Positions 55,133 through 64,000 of a stretch of 64,000 bases of DNA are shown piece by piece. Source of the DNA: an uncultured Flaviramulus sp. (lineage in GTDB: Bacteria > Bacteroidota > Bacteroidia > Flavobacteriales > Flavobacteriaceae); NCBI GenBank assembly GCA_947495125.1, contig CANLXL010000001.1, forward strand, positions 806,001 through 870,000. The letters run 5' to 3'. Both the position numbers and the translations under genes were made by a program. Numbering within the stretch: position 1 is the stretch's first letter; every line of letters starts with the position of its first letter. A model generated the notes under the pieces. It worked only from the letters and a program-made list of their open reading frames with translations. It did not search any database and was not told the origin of the DNA.

Positions 55133-55769
55133 TAGGTTTTAAGTCTTCAAATAGTATGTTTAATTCTTGCTCCGAATAGGTAGGTTGCAATAATATTTTT
55201 CGATTTCCATCAATTTTAATATATTTATATTTAACCCATATGTCTTCGTCATTAGGAATCGTAAAAAACTTATTTCCACCATACCCTTTTTCAAAAAAAT
55301 CAATGGTTTCCATAAGTAAATTTTCCATAGACATATCTTTATTATAATGAGAATACGCTTTGTATCTAATGATAGCTTTGAACTTACTTATTGGCATTAA
55401 TTTATTATTGATATCGGAAGAAGGAAAAAATTCAAATACCGTAGGGTAGCTAAACTTATTTTTAAATTCACAGGTAACTGCATTACCACTTGTATTAGGT
55501 TTGAATAAACCGTCAGCATTCCTAGCCCAACAATAATAATAAAAATCTTCATAAGTCATCCCTAAATGTATGCCATAAATTATGCTATCCTTACGTACAT
55601 TCTTTTTCATCTCTTCTTTCACTACTTCATTATAGGACCTTTTGTGTCTACACGATAATACTAGAATTGATCCTAATACAACTATGAGAAGCATTCCGAT
55701 TATATGTCCCTTGTTATTTTTATTCTTTTTTAATAGCATATAACTTAATTTTTTCATTATTTCTAGCAA
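55113..55769 (-). CDS. Membrane-anchored hypothetical protein
   Basis: A 218-aa protein. An N-terminal membrane segment ends in a Cys (GMLLIVVLGSILVLSCRHKR) that could be a lipobox. The rest is soluble with mixed charge (SIIYGIHLGMTYEDFYYYCW). No family was recognised. It overlaps the upstream FG-GAP gene by 50 bp and the downstream haloperoxidase-like gene by 20 bp, both in the same direction. The start could also be the Met at 55757. Because it is locked into the operon it probably acts with its two neighbours at the cell envelope. Confidence 0.6.
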   Translation of the reverse strand: MLEIMKKLSYMLLKKNKNNKGHIIGMLLIVVLGSILVLSCRHKRSYNEVVKEEMKKNVRKDSIIYGIHLGMTYEDFYYYCWARNADGLFKPNTSGNAVTCEFKNKFSYPTVFEFFPSSDINNKLMPISKFKAIIRYKAYSHYNKDMSMENLLMETIDFFEKGYGGNKFFTIPNDEDIWVKYKYIKIDGNRKILLQPTYSEQELNILFEDLKPIDKNEI

Positions 55770-58700
55770 TGATTAAATGCTCTTCACCTTTTATATTAAT
55801 TTTTTTTATATCGCGTATTTCCCCTTTAATATGAAAACCAGATTCTGAAAAATTTACCGTTTGCAAGTTTCTTTTCTTTAATGACTTAAAAACAGCACCA
55901 TAACTTCCTGCATAGATACCTGTTTGTGGTTTGGCTTTATATTGATTCCCTCCTAATATAATATCCATTCGCTCATCATGATTAAGATCTTTCGCGTAAA
56001 TTGCATAAATTGGAGCCAATTGACCTTCTAATGGCAATTCTTCAGACACGAAACGTTCTCCCTCATTCCAAAATATCATAGATTTGTTTGTATATGCTTC
56101 ATGCACAATAGCATTTTCTAATTCACCGTCAGAAAAAATGTCTTGAATTGTTTGTTCTTTATAATCTGAATGTTTTAAGTACTTTTTAAGCAAATAGGGC
56201 ATTTGTGATGTTATTTCTTTTTTTTGTGCAACTGGATAGGCTTTTTCACCTCTATAGGTAGTTATTACCTGCTCAACAGAACCATTTTTATCAAAATCAT
56301 TCACATACATTCGCACCGGCTTTTCAGAACTTGCCCTAAATAAAGTATTTTGACCAAGATTTCCAGCTATAAGATCCTCATAACCATCTCCATCTATGTC
56401 TGCTTTTTCTAATGTATTCCAAAAACCATTTGATCCTTTTAAACCAATTTGATTTGTAATCTCTTTAAATTTACCTCTAGTATTAGAAAACACCCTTATA
56501 GGCATCCATTCCCCAGCTACAATCAAATCCATATCTCCATCAATATCAAAATCCATCCAAACGGCATCTGTTACCATACCAATATTTGATAACTCAATAG
56601 CTCTTTCTTTGGTAACATTCTTAAAATTCCCTTTGCCATCATTCTCCAATAAATAACTGGAAGTTGGAATACCGTAAGCAGAAGACACCAACCTACCTCC
56701 AAAAAATAAATCTTGATCGCCATCTAGATCAAAGTCTGCATCAATAACCACTGAAGTACTTAAAGGTTTTCCTGTAGGAAGTAATTGCTGTGATTTTTTA
56801 AAATTTCCTTCACCATCATTAATATACAAACGATCTATAAGTGCAAAAGAACTGTCCGAAAACTCAGAACCACCACTACTTACTAATAAATCTAAATCAT
56901 TATCATTATCAGCATCAAAAAGTAATATTCCTAAATCTTCTGAAAGCCTGTCTTTTTCAAAAATCGTTGTCTCTTTTGGCAAAAATCCATTTTCATACTG
57001 CAAGTAGAGAACTCCTGCAATATCTTTGGCTCCACCAATAAAAAAATCGTCCTTTCCATCACCATTTACATCTCCAACAGCTACTTTAGGTCCTTCGTTT
57101 GATATCATATGATATAATAACTTTTCCCTATCAAAATCCACAAAATTACTTTCTGTATGATAATGTTCAATACCCAAACGGGCTGTAACATCTATTAAAA
57201 AAGGCGTTGCTTTGTCTATATTGATTGAATTTTCTTTTTTTAAAGTTTCATCATGTTGCTGATATAGTAAAAATTGATCAGTAGCAACATTATTACTTGT
57301 TTGTTTGGCTCCATTAGGCCAAACGATTTCCAGTGTATCTATGTTCGTTGCTTTTCCTATTCCAAAAAACAAACGATCATCCACAGCTGACATTACTCCA
57401 CGCATGGGAAACAGTTCTTGATAGTACTTTTTACCTTTAATAGTAAGTGTAACTTGTGCCCCTATAGCGGTTGCTCCATTTTTATTTTTAATATTTATAT
57501 TTATAAAATGGTTATCTTGATGATCAGTATCATTTTTATAGATGAATGGAGGGGCATTTATATTGTTAATTACCAGGTCTAAATCTCCATCGTTGTCAAT
57601 ATCTCCATAGGCGGATCCACTAGAAAAACCTGGCTGATCCAATCCCCATTCGGTGGCGACATTCTTAAATTGCAAATTTCCTTTATGAGTAAACATATGA
57701 TTTGATAATGGTATGGAAGGAATGTTATCGATAAGTTCTTTAATTACCGCACCTTTTTTTCTTAGAATTCTCCTAATTTTTGCTGGGTCTTTATAAAAAT
57801 CTATATGATCTTGATCTAAAAGATCTTTTGCAATACCGTTGGTCACAAATATTTCGTTGTTACCATCAAGATTAAAATCTACTAATTGTACACCCCAGCT
57901 CCAATCTGTTGCTTCTACACCTGAATATCTAGATATTTCGCTAAAAGCTATCTCTTTCTCTTTTCCAACCCTTCCAGTATTCATCTGAAACACATTTCTA
58001 GGAAATTGTCTGTGATACCCATTTCTTTCTTTAAGTACATATTTATCCCAATCATCAAATACTGTTTTGGTTTTAAGGCGTCCTTCATCAGATGGAAGCA
58101 TCTCTGTTACAAAAATTTCTGGATATCCATCATGATTCATATCAGCTATATCTACCCCCATAGAACCTAAACTAAGTTCTTCAATAACGGTATCTATCGA
58201 CTCTGTAAAGGTTCCGTCTTGGTTATTTAAGTATAAATAATCTTTCTCAAAAAAATCGTTAGCTACATAAATATCTGTCCAACCATCTTTATTAACATCG
58301 GCCACCGAAATCCCCAAACCAAAACCTATGGAACTACTATAAATACCCGCTTCTTGACTCACATTAATAAAAAAACCTTCATCATTTCGGTATAATTTAT
58401 CACCACCTCCTATATCTTGTCTTTCACGCAAACCCTTTCTTACGTCTATAACTATTTCTGAAGGGCTAATAGAATTGTTAGAGAGGTACATATCCAAATC
58501 GCCATCATTATCGTAATCAAAAAAGAGAGCATGCACAGAAAAACCTAAATCATTGATACCATATTCTGCCGCTGATTCCTTAAAAACAGGAATCCCATCA
58601 GGATTTAACCCTGTATTGATAAATAATTCATTTCTGCGATTTTTGTCTTTAGGATTGCCGCTTTTACAAACATAAATATCTAACCAACCATCTTGATTAA

Positions 58701-59088
58701 TATCAACAACACTTACTCCTGTACTCCATGCATTAGTACTGGCAACACCAGCACTTTTAGTGATATCTTTAAAATGAAAATTCCCGTCACCCAAGTAAAG
58801 TGCATTATTAACCTGATTGCCGCAAAAAAAAAGATCTAGCAAGCCATCATTGTTGAAATCTGCCAAGCCAGTACCTGCACCGTTATAAAAACCACGATAT
58901 AGGTACGTATTGAATTCTTCGGTATATACTAATGTGTTTTCAAAATAAACACCCACATCTTTAGCATCCAAAGACTTAAAAACAACATCTGAGTTATTTG
59001 TTATTTTATCGCCACAAGAAATTAAATATGATATATAACAAATAATACCACTATAAAAAAAAATCTTTATACGTTTAAATTTAGTCAT
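55720..59088 (-). CDS. Giant FG-GAP/ASPIC-UnbV lipoprotein 3
   Basis: A 1122-aa lipoprotein (signal ending ISYLISCGDKI), the first of three paralogues in transcription order. FG-GAP loops include DFNNDGLLDLFF, DINQDGWLDIYV and DIDNDGDLDLVI. The ASPIC/UnbV domain is at about 540-620 (GVMSAVDDRLFFGIGKATNI), with a second propeller block to the C-terminus. It ends overlapping the 218-aa gene. It starts 131 bp after SusD, across a stem-loop that could lower its expression relative to SusCD. Confidence 0.85.
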   Translation of the reverse strand: MTKFKRIKIFFYSGIICYISYLISCGDKITNNSDVVFKSLDAKDVGVYFENTLVYTEEFNTYLYRGFYNGAGTGLADFNNDGLLDLFFCGNQVNNALYLGDGNFHFKDITKSAGVASTNAWSTGVSVVDINQDGWLDIYVCKSGNPKDKNRRNELFINTGLNPDGIPVFKESAAEYGINDLGFSVHALFFDYDNDGDLDMYLSNNSISPSEIVIDVRKGLRERQDIGGGDKLYRNDEGFFINVSQEAGIYSSSIGFGLGISVADVNKDGWTDIYVANDFFEKDYLYLNNQDGTFTESIDTVIEELSLGSMGVDIADMNHDGYPEIFVTEMLPSDEGRLKTKTVFDDWDKYVLKERNGYHRQFPRNVFQMNTGRVGKEKEIAFSEISRYSGVEATDWSWGVQLVDFNLDGNNEIFVTNGIAKDLLDQDHIDFYKDPAKIRRILRKKGAVIKELIDNIPSIPLSNHMFTHKGNLQFKNVATEWGLDQPGFSSGSAYGDIDNDGDLDLVINNINAPPFIYKNDTDHQDNHFININIKNKNGATAIGAQVTLTIKGKKYYQELFPMRGVMSAVDDRLFFGIGKATNIDTLEIVWPNGAKQTSNNVATDQFLLYQQHDETLKKENSINIDKATPFLIDVTARLGIEHYHTESNFVDFDREKLLYHMISNEGPKVAVGDVNGDGKDDFFIGGAKDIAGVLYLQYENGFLPKETTIFEKDRLSEDLGILLFDADNDNDLDLLVSSGGSEFSDSSFALIDRLYINDGEGNFKKSQQLLPTGKPLSTSVVIDADFDLDGDQDLFFGGRLVSSAYGIPTSSYLLENDGKGNFKNVTKERAIELSNIGMVTDAVWMDFDIDGDMDLIVAGEWMPIRVFSNTRGKFKEITNQIGLKGSNGFWNTLEKADIDGDGYEDLIAGNLGQNTLFRASSEKPVRMYVNDFDKNGSVEQVITTYRGEKAYPVAQKKEITSQMPYLLKKYLKHSDYKEQTIQDIFSDGELENAIVHEAYTNKSMIFWNEGERFVSEELPLEGQLAPIYAIYAKDLNHDERMDIILGGNQYKAKPQTGIYAGSYGAVFKSLKKRNLQTVNFSESGFHIKGEIRDIKKINIKGEEHLIIARNNEKIKLYAIKKE

Positions 59089-59151
59089 TTAATAATACCT
59101 AATTTTTAATCTACATCTAATTCTAAAGTTACAAAATTCTATAAAGATCAA

Positions 59152-59185
59152 AATTCCGGAAAGTAATAAGTACCACCTTCCGGAA
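59152..59185 (-). terminator. Stem-loop between susD and the FG-GAP operon
   Basis: ATTCCGGAA (59152-59160) pairs perfectly with TTCCGGAAT (59177-59185). On the minus strand the stem is followed by TTTTGATC, a weak T-run. It lies 35 bp after the susD stop. A leaky terminator or mRNA-processing site that keeps SusCD mRNA in excess is a reasonable reading. Confidence 0.5.
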
Positions 59186-59219
59186 TAATAACACTAAAAC
59201 TCAAAACAAACTCAAAAAA

Positions 59220-60845
59220 TTAATATCCTGGATTTTGTTGTAAACTTGGATTAGCTTGCAAAGCACCAGTTGGTATTGGATAATATCTACGAAATTCTTC
59301 ATTAAAATTAACTGATGGTTGACCTTTTTGATTTCCAATTCCTTTTAAAAACCAATCATCTTCCCAATGCCCAAATCGAATAGTAGTGGCTCGACCATGA
59401 TTTTCCAAGGCTAATTCCTTTTTAATTTCCCAATATAAATCATCTTCTGTCAGAGCTCCCAAAGCATCAAGACCTGCTCTTGCTCTAGTCATATTAACTA
59501 AAGCTAATGCTTCTGTACTACCATTATCTAATCTCCATAATGCCTCAGCTCTCATTAATAAAACTCCAGCATATCGGTAAATTGGAAAATCATTACTTAT
59601 ATCCCCTGTTTCATTTAGAGCTAACTCAAATTTTGCATACCTCGCTCCATGCCTATAGGGATAACGATTATCAATTTCATTATAATCAGTAGTAATAAAT
59701 ATATTACAACCACCAACTAATTGGTCTTCAAACCCACCAGATAAATAATTATCAAAATCCTCTACACAGTCTGTTAATTCAAAAGCCGGGTCAGGGTTAG
59801 CATAACCAAATCCGTTATCATTTGTCCAATTAGGACCAGCTTCAATAGTATATTGTTGACCGGTTAAAAACATACCTTTACGCTTATCTTCATCTTCAAA
59901 AGCATTATAAAAATCCTCTTGTATAGCAAAACCTCCCCAAGGTGTATCACTCATACCAAAAGTAGCATCTGCAGATTGATGTAAGGCTGTATGTCTCACA
60001 TTAAACCCATTTAAAAATCCTCTTTCGTAAGGAATTACAAAAATATTTTCGGAAGAACTTTCATTTTGTGTTCTAAAGTTAGCAAAATATCCCCCTTCTA
60101 AACTGTAAGCTCCACTATTAATGACCATATTGGCAGCATCAGCTGCTTCTTGCCATTTAGGTATTCCTGTAATACGCTCAGAATTCAAGTATAAATTTGC
60201 TAAAATGGTATAGCCAACCCATTTATTTACTTTTCCATAGGTAAAACTACTTCTTTCTTCTGATAATCCATCTATAGAAGCTAATAATTCAGCTTCAAGG
60301 ATATTCCAGGCTTCCTGAGGTGATACTTGTGGCGGTGCTGGATCAGCGTCAGCAAAACGTAATTCTACTGGAATATTACCATAATAGCTAAGCGCTAAAT
60401 AAATATAATGTGCTCGTAATGCTCGCAATTCTAATACTGCCGGAGAATCTGCTCCTGCTTGTTCCGTAAAGATTTCTATCAAACGATTACATACAGATGT
60501 TCCTTCAGCACTTAAACTCCATACATTATTTGAATAGAATTCACTTGGTTGAAAATCGTGGGACATTAAGCGTGGCCATAAACCTCCATCATCCCAACCA
60601 TTGTTAGAACGTACAGCAACGGTTGCTATATCTGTTACAACATCTGATACAGGATGTACTCTATCCTGTGTTCTTCTTAATGGTAAATATGCTGCTGAAG
60701 CTGCTGATGCAAACTGTTCAGGGCTTTTAAAAAATTCTTCAGGAATTATTTCAGAATATATTTCTGGTTCTACATCGCATGATTGATATGCAAAAGACCC
60801 AAAAATTAAAGTCAAAATAAATAATTTGTTTTTTATTTTCATCAT
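59220..60845 (-). CDS. SusD/RagB-family lipoprotein (PUL 2)
   Basis: A 541-aa SusD protein starting at Met 60845 (MMKIKNKLF); the frame is open to 60869, overlapping susC, but the signal peptide supports the shorter start. The lipobox is AYQSCDVEPE. SusD features are the helix LRALRAHYIYLALSYYGNIP, the segment GVLLMRAEALWRLDNGSTEA and a C-terminal YYPIPTGALQANPSLQQNPG. It binds glycan at the surface as lid of the SusC encoded 10 bp upstream. Confidence 0.92.
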   Translation of the reverse strand: MMKIKNKLFILTLIFGSFAYQSCDVEPEIYSEIIPEEFFKSPEQFASAASAAYLPLRRTQDRVHPVSDVVTDIATVAVRSNNGWDDGGLWPRLMSHDFQPSEFYSNNVWSLSAEGTSVCNRLIEIFTEQAGADSPAVLELRALRAHYIYLALSYYGNIPVELRFADADPAPPQVSPQEAWNILEAELLASIDGLSEERSSFTYGKVNKWVGYTILANLYLNSERITGIPKWQEAADAANMVINSGAYSLEGGYFANFRTQNESSSENIFVIPYERGFLNGFNVRHTALHQSADATFGMSDTPWGGFAIQEDFYNAFEDEDKRKGMFLTGQQYTIEAGPNWTNDNGFGYANPDPAFELTDCVEDFDNYLSGGFEDQLVGGCNIFITTDYNEIDNRYPYRHGARYAKFELALNETGDISNDFPIYRYAGVLLMRAEALWRLDNGSTEALALVNMTRARAGLDALGALTEDDLYWEIKKELALENHGRATTIRFGHWEDDWFLKGIGNQKGQPSVNFNEEFRRYYPIPTGALQANPSLQQNPGY

Positions 60846-60855
60846 AACAATAGTT

Positions 60856-63800
60856 TTAAAATTTAACATTTACACCAAAGGTAAATGTCTTTGTTGGCAA
60901 ATAATTAACCCTTCTGTCTATTCCTGGAACTAATATATCGCCTCCAAAAGATGGGTCAGCATTACCCTCTGTGCTTGGCCCTGGATCTGAATATCTAACT
61001 TCTGGATCTGATCCAGAATATCCCGTAATGGTAAATAAATTATTTGTAGAAACATATACTCTTAAATCTTGTATTGGGCTATTTTTTGGCAAATTAATAT
61101 TATAACCAAGCGTTGCATTATCCAATCTTAAATAATCGGCTTTTTCAACATGCCCAGAATGGTATGCATCCAATTCTGAATCCTCTGAATTAAAATTGTC
61201 TGTAAGCACAAAATTTTGCCTACCACTTAAACTTGGATGCTCCCAATAGGCTCTAGGTATATTCACTAATGAATGACCAACAGCTCCTCGTAAGAAAACA
61301 TTAAAGTCCCAATTTTTATATTTGAAGGTATTATTAAGACCAAAGGTGAAATCCGGTAAACCATTACCAACAATCACTCCATCACGATCTAAATCTCTTT
61401 CAGTTGTGGCTTCTCCTGTTTCTTGATTTATAATTAATGTTTGTCCGGCATCATTATATCCAGCAAACACACCAGCACGTATTTGACCAATTTCAGCACC
61501 TTCCTCAATTACAATTGGTAAAATACCATTAAGACCTGGTGCTCCTAAATTTCCTCTAAATTGAATAACTTGATCTTCATTATTTAATGTAATTAGAGTT
61601 GTTTCAAAAGTCGAAATATTACCACCAAAATCCCAGCTAAAGTTATCATTTTTTATAACGGTATAATTGATTTGTGCTTCAAAACCTTTAGTTTCTAACT
61701 CTCCAACATTAAGCAATGTTTCTTCAAAAATATTTGGTGGAGATGGAACATCTACAATCTGCAGTAAATCGCTTGTTGTTCGATTAAAATAATCAAAAGA
61801 ACCCGAAAGTTTAGAATCAAGCAACTCAAAGTCCAATCCAATATTAAATTCAGCTTTCTCCTCCCACTTTAAATCTGGATTTGGATTAGAAGTTGGCCCT
61901 ATAGCAGTTATAAACTCTGAATTAATAAATCCTGACCCTACACTATTTAAAGTTTGCAAATAGGCTAGTCTTTCAATAGGTTCGTTTCCAGTAACACCAT
62001 AACCTGCTCTTAATTTTAATTGATTAAGTTCTGGAATATCAAAAATTTCATTTAAACTTAAGCCTCCACTTATGGCCCAAAATGTACCATTACGATTATT
62101 AGCACCAAATCTTGAAGACTCTTCATTACGAACACTTGCAGATAAGAAAGCTAAATTTTTATAATTTAAGTTGAATCTTCCAAAAATGGATGATAATTTT
62201 GCCTCTTGGCGAAATGATGCTATATGAGCATTGTTTAAATCTGTAATACCTAAGCCTAAACCTAAATTATTAAATGTAACTTCATCAGTAATAAAATCAC
62301 TATTACTAGCTGACAATCCTTGAAAGTCAAACTTTTGAAAAGAATATCCTCCTAAAACATTATAGTTAAAATCATTAAACTTTCCATTATAAGTAGTAGT
62401 AACTTCAAAAAGATTTGACGTATTACGGTCAGATGAACGTGCTGCAAAACCACTTCTGGCTAGCCCCCTAAACTGTGCATCACTCGGAAAAAACTCTCCT
62501 TTTAAAATGTTGGTTACTTCTCTGGAATAATTTGCACTCACTATTAAATTATTTACAAGTTGCAAATCTGCTTTAAAATTGGTAAAAAGGGTTGTTCTTT
62601 CTTCTTCTCTTAGATTTTGTTTGGTAATTGCAACAGGGTTAAAAACATCTTGTGCTCCAGTTTCAAAAAAACTTCCATCAGTATCAAAAATTGGTGCTGT
62701 TGGATTAAATGTTAAGGCATAACGCTGTGCTTGTGAAAAACCTATATCACTATGACGATCGGTATTAGATATAATTCCTGTTAATTTTAATTTATCATCA
62801 AATAGCTTTTGCGTAACATTAATACGTGTATTAAGTTGATCGAATCCTGTACCATTGGTAACTGCCTCTATATCCCTATAGTTAACAGAAGCTCTATAGT
62901 TAAGTCCATTCTGAGAAGAACCAGAGTACGAAATATTATGAACATTAGACACTGCTGTTCTTGTTGTTTCATCCAACCAATCCGTATCAGATCCTAAATC
63001 CAAACCTCCATTAGCTAAAAATTGTTCTCTATTGGCAATAGATATAATATTGCCTAGATTTTCAACAGCCATATAACCTCTATATTCCAATACAGGCTTA
63101 CTTTCTCCTTTACCAGATTTGGTTGTGATAATAATTACACCACTGCTACCTCTAGTTCCATAAATAGCTCCAGCAGAAGCATCTTTCAAAACATTTATAG
63201 AAGCTATATCGCTAGGATCTACAGAATCAATGGAGCCTCCAATGACACCGTCGATTATTACTAAAGGCTGTGCATTAGCTCCAAAGGTACTTAAACCACG
63301 TAGTCTAATAGCAAAAGGCTGATTTGGGTCACCTCCTACTTTAGAGATATTCAACCCAGCTACCTTTCCTTGTAACAATTGGTTTGCATCATTTACATTG
63401 CCGGCATTAAATGATTCTGCATCTATTCTAACAATTGAACTAGTAATTTCCTCTTTCTTTTGAGTACCATAACCTATTAGGACTATTTCGTCTAGTTGAG
63501 ATGTATCTTCTTCTAAAATTAAATCAATGTTAGTCTGACCTTTTAGAGGCACTTCTATGTTTATATACCCTAAATAAGATACAACTAAAATTGCATTAGC
63601 ATCAGAAACCGTAATAGTAAAATTACCATCAAAGTCAGATTGTATTCCATTTGATGTTCCTTTTTCAATAATATTTGCTCCTATTAATGGCTGCCCATTA
63701 ATATCCTTCACAGTTCCATTTACTGTTTGTCCCTGAATTATATAATTATCAATAGATACAAATTCATTTTTATTAGACGCGTAAGTAAAAGAAACAAATA

Positions 63801-63876
63801 ATATTAATATATATATTAGCTTCTTCTTTTTTAAAGATAAAAAGCTAATCTCTACTATTCTTTTTATTTTTCTCAT
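60856..63876 (-). CDS. SusC/RagA TonB-dependent transporter (PUL 2)
   Basis: A 1006-aa outer-membrane transporter. The signal segment is at about 20-34. A carboxypeptidase-D-like domain is at about 50-130 (VKDINGQPLIGANIIEKGTS). The TonB-box-like DEIVLIGYGTQKK is followed by the plug (VAGLNISKVGGDPNQPFAIR, VLKDASAGAIYGTRGSSGVI) and a barrel ending FTFGVNVKF. It lacks the STN domain of the PUL 1 SusC, so it does not signal through a FecR; control must come from a regulator outside the window. It is the first gene of the minus-strand train, with only 124 bp before the right edge. Confidence 0.93.
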   Translation of the reverse strand: MRKIKRIVEISFLSLKKKKLIYILILFVSFTYASNKNEFVSIDNYIIQGQTVNGTVKDINGQPLIGANIIEKGTSNGIQSDFDGNFTITVSDANAILVVSYLGYINIEVPLKGQTNIDLILEEDTSQLDEIVLIGYGTQKKEEITSSIVRIDAESFNAGNVNDANQLLQGKVAGLNISKVGGDPNQPFAIRLRGLSTFGANAQPLVIIDGVIGGSIDSVDPSDIASINVLKDASAGAIYGTRGSSGVIIITTKSGKGESKPVLEYRGYMAVENLGNIISIANREQFLANGGLDLGSDTDWLDETTRTAVSNVHNISYSGSSQNGLNYRASVNYRDIEAVTNGTGFDQLNTRINVTQKLFDDKLKLTGIISNTDRHSDIGFSQAQRYALTFNPTAPIFDTDGSFFETGAQDVFNPVAITKQNLREEERTTLFTNFKADLQLVNNLIVSANYSREVTNILKGEFFPSDAQFRGLARSGFAARSSDRNTSNLFEVTTTYNGKFNDFNYNVLGGYSFQKFDFQGLSASNSDFITDEVTFNNLGLGLGITDLNNAHIASFRQEAKLSSIFGRFNLNYKNLAFLSASVRNEESSRFGANNRNGTFWAISGGLSLNEIFDIPELNQLKLRAGYGVTGNEPIERLAYLQTLNSVGSGFINSEFITAIGPTSNPNPDLKWEEKAEFNIGLDFELLDSKLSGSFDYFNRTTSDLLQIVDVPSPPNIFEETLLNVGELETKGFEAQINYTVIKNDNFSWDFGGNISTFETTLITLNNEDQVIQFRGNLGAPGLNGILPIVIEEGAEIGQIRAGVFAGYNDAGQTLIINQETGEATTERDLDRDGVIVGNGLPDFTFGLNNTFKYKNWDFNVFLRGAVGHSLVNIPRAYWEHPSLSGRQNFVLTDNFNSEDSELDAYHSGHVEKADYLRLDNATLGYNINLPKNSPIQDLRVYVSTNNLFTITGYSGSDPEVRYSDPGPSTEGNADPSFGGDILVPGIDRRVNYLPTKTFTFGVNVKF

Positions 63877-64000
63877 AAAAGTTTGTTTAATAATTCGTGT
63901 TTGGTTCTTGATTTAATTTATTTTTTTTGTTCTCCTTGTAGTTTTTCTTCATAAAATTCAGTTTTAAAATTAGTTAGTAATCTTTACTAATTCAAAACAA

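Noticed and set aside
47102-59088. CRISPR-like or tandem DNA repeat array
   Set aside because: The periodic similar DNA blocks come from FG-GAP protein repeats (Asp-rich calcium loops), not from direct repeats with spacers.

Overview
The window is AT-rich DNA from a member of the Bacteroidota, most likely a marine Flavobacteriaceae. The grounds are two SusC/SusD pairs, ECF sigma/FecR control, BfmA/BtgA-type mobilization genes, many lipoproteins and PUL-type glycosidases. No rRNA, complete tRNA or CRISPR array was found.

Layout. (1) 1-7.56 kb is mobile DNA. A SLATT-like two-TM protein lies beside a gene cut by the window edge. It is followed by small membrane and hypothetical proteins, then a mobilization block (TraG/VirD4-like coupling protein, BtgB/DUF5712 relaxase, BfmA/BtgA accessory protein) with an oriT-like palindromic stretch, then RadC, SSB and an unlisted 51-aa basic protein. 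The region ends near a tRNA 3'-end fragment (7538-7562), a possible attachment site. (2) 7.9-18.9 kb holds an SPW-like membrane protein and a first PUL: divergent ECF sigma factor and FecR anti-sigma, STN-containing SusC, SusD, and two surface lipoproteins (DUF4959/DUF5000-like; DUF4998-BACON-discoidin-like), closed by a strong terminator. (3) 19.2-31.3 kb is the most unusual part. It has a lipoprotein, TolC, two paralogous double-glycine-leader proteins that carry HExxH, each followed by a Sec-exported partner with a shared C-terminal domain, a GT4-GT2 glycosyltransferase fusion, an HlyD adaptor and a C39-peptidase ABC exporter. I read it as a self-contained type I export system for protease-like effectors with possible immunity partners and possible glycosylation. 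(4) 31.6-33.4 and 36.5-37.9 kb are scrap: a second 3' end of the discoidin gene with its terminator, a second copy of a ~350-bp non-coding repeat, two broken glycosidase genes and a nonsense-mutated IS3-type orfA. Two intact genes, an MGH1-like glycosidase and an aldose 1-epimerase, lie between them. (5) 37.9-63.9 kb is one long minus-strand gene train: SusC, SusD, three giant FG-GAP/ASPIC lipoproteins, a small anchored protein, a vanadium-haloperoxidase/PAP2-like lipoprotein, DoxX, two GH127/DUF1680 proteins, a GH2 enzyme and a polytopic spermidine-synthase-like protein.

How the genes work together. PUL 1 looks like a trans-envelope-signalling glycan uptake system: STN of SusC to FecR to sigma. 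PUL 2 looks aimed at an L-arabinofuranose- and beta-galactose/glucuronate-like glycan, inferred from GH127, GH2 and aldose epimerase. The export cassette between them appears to have been built by tandem duplication: a decayed copy of the tolC 3' end precedes the second effector, and the cassette is bracketed by duplicated discoidin-gene 3' ends.
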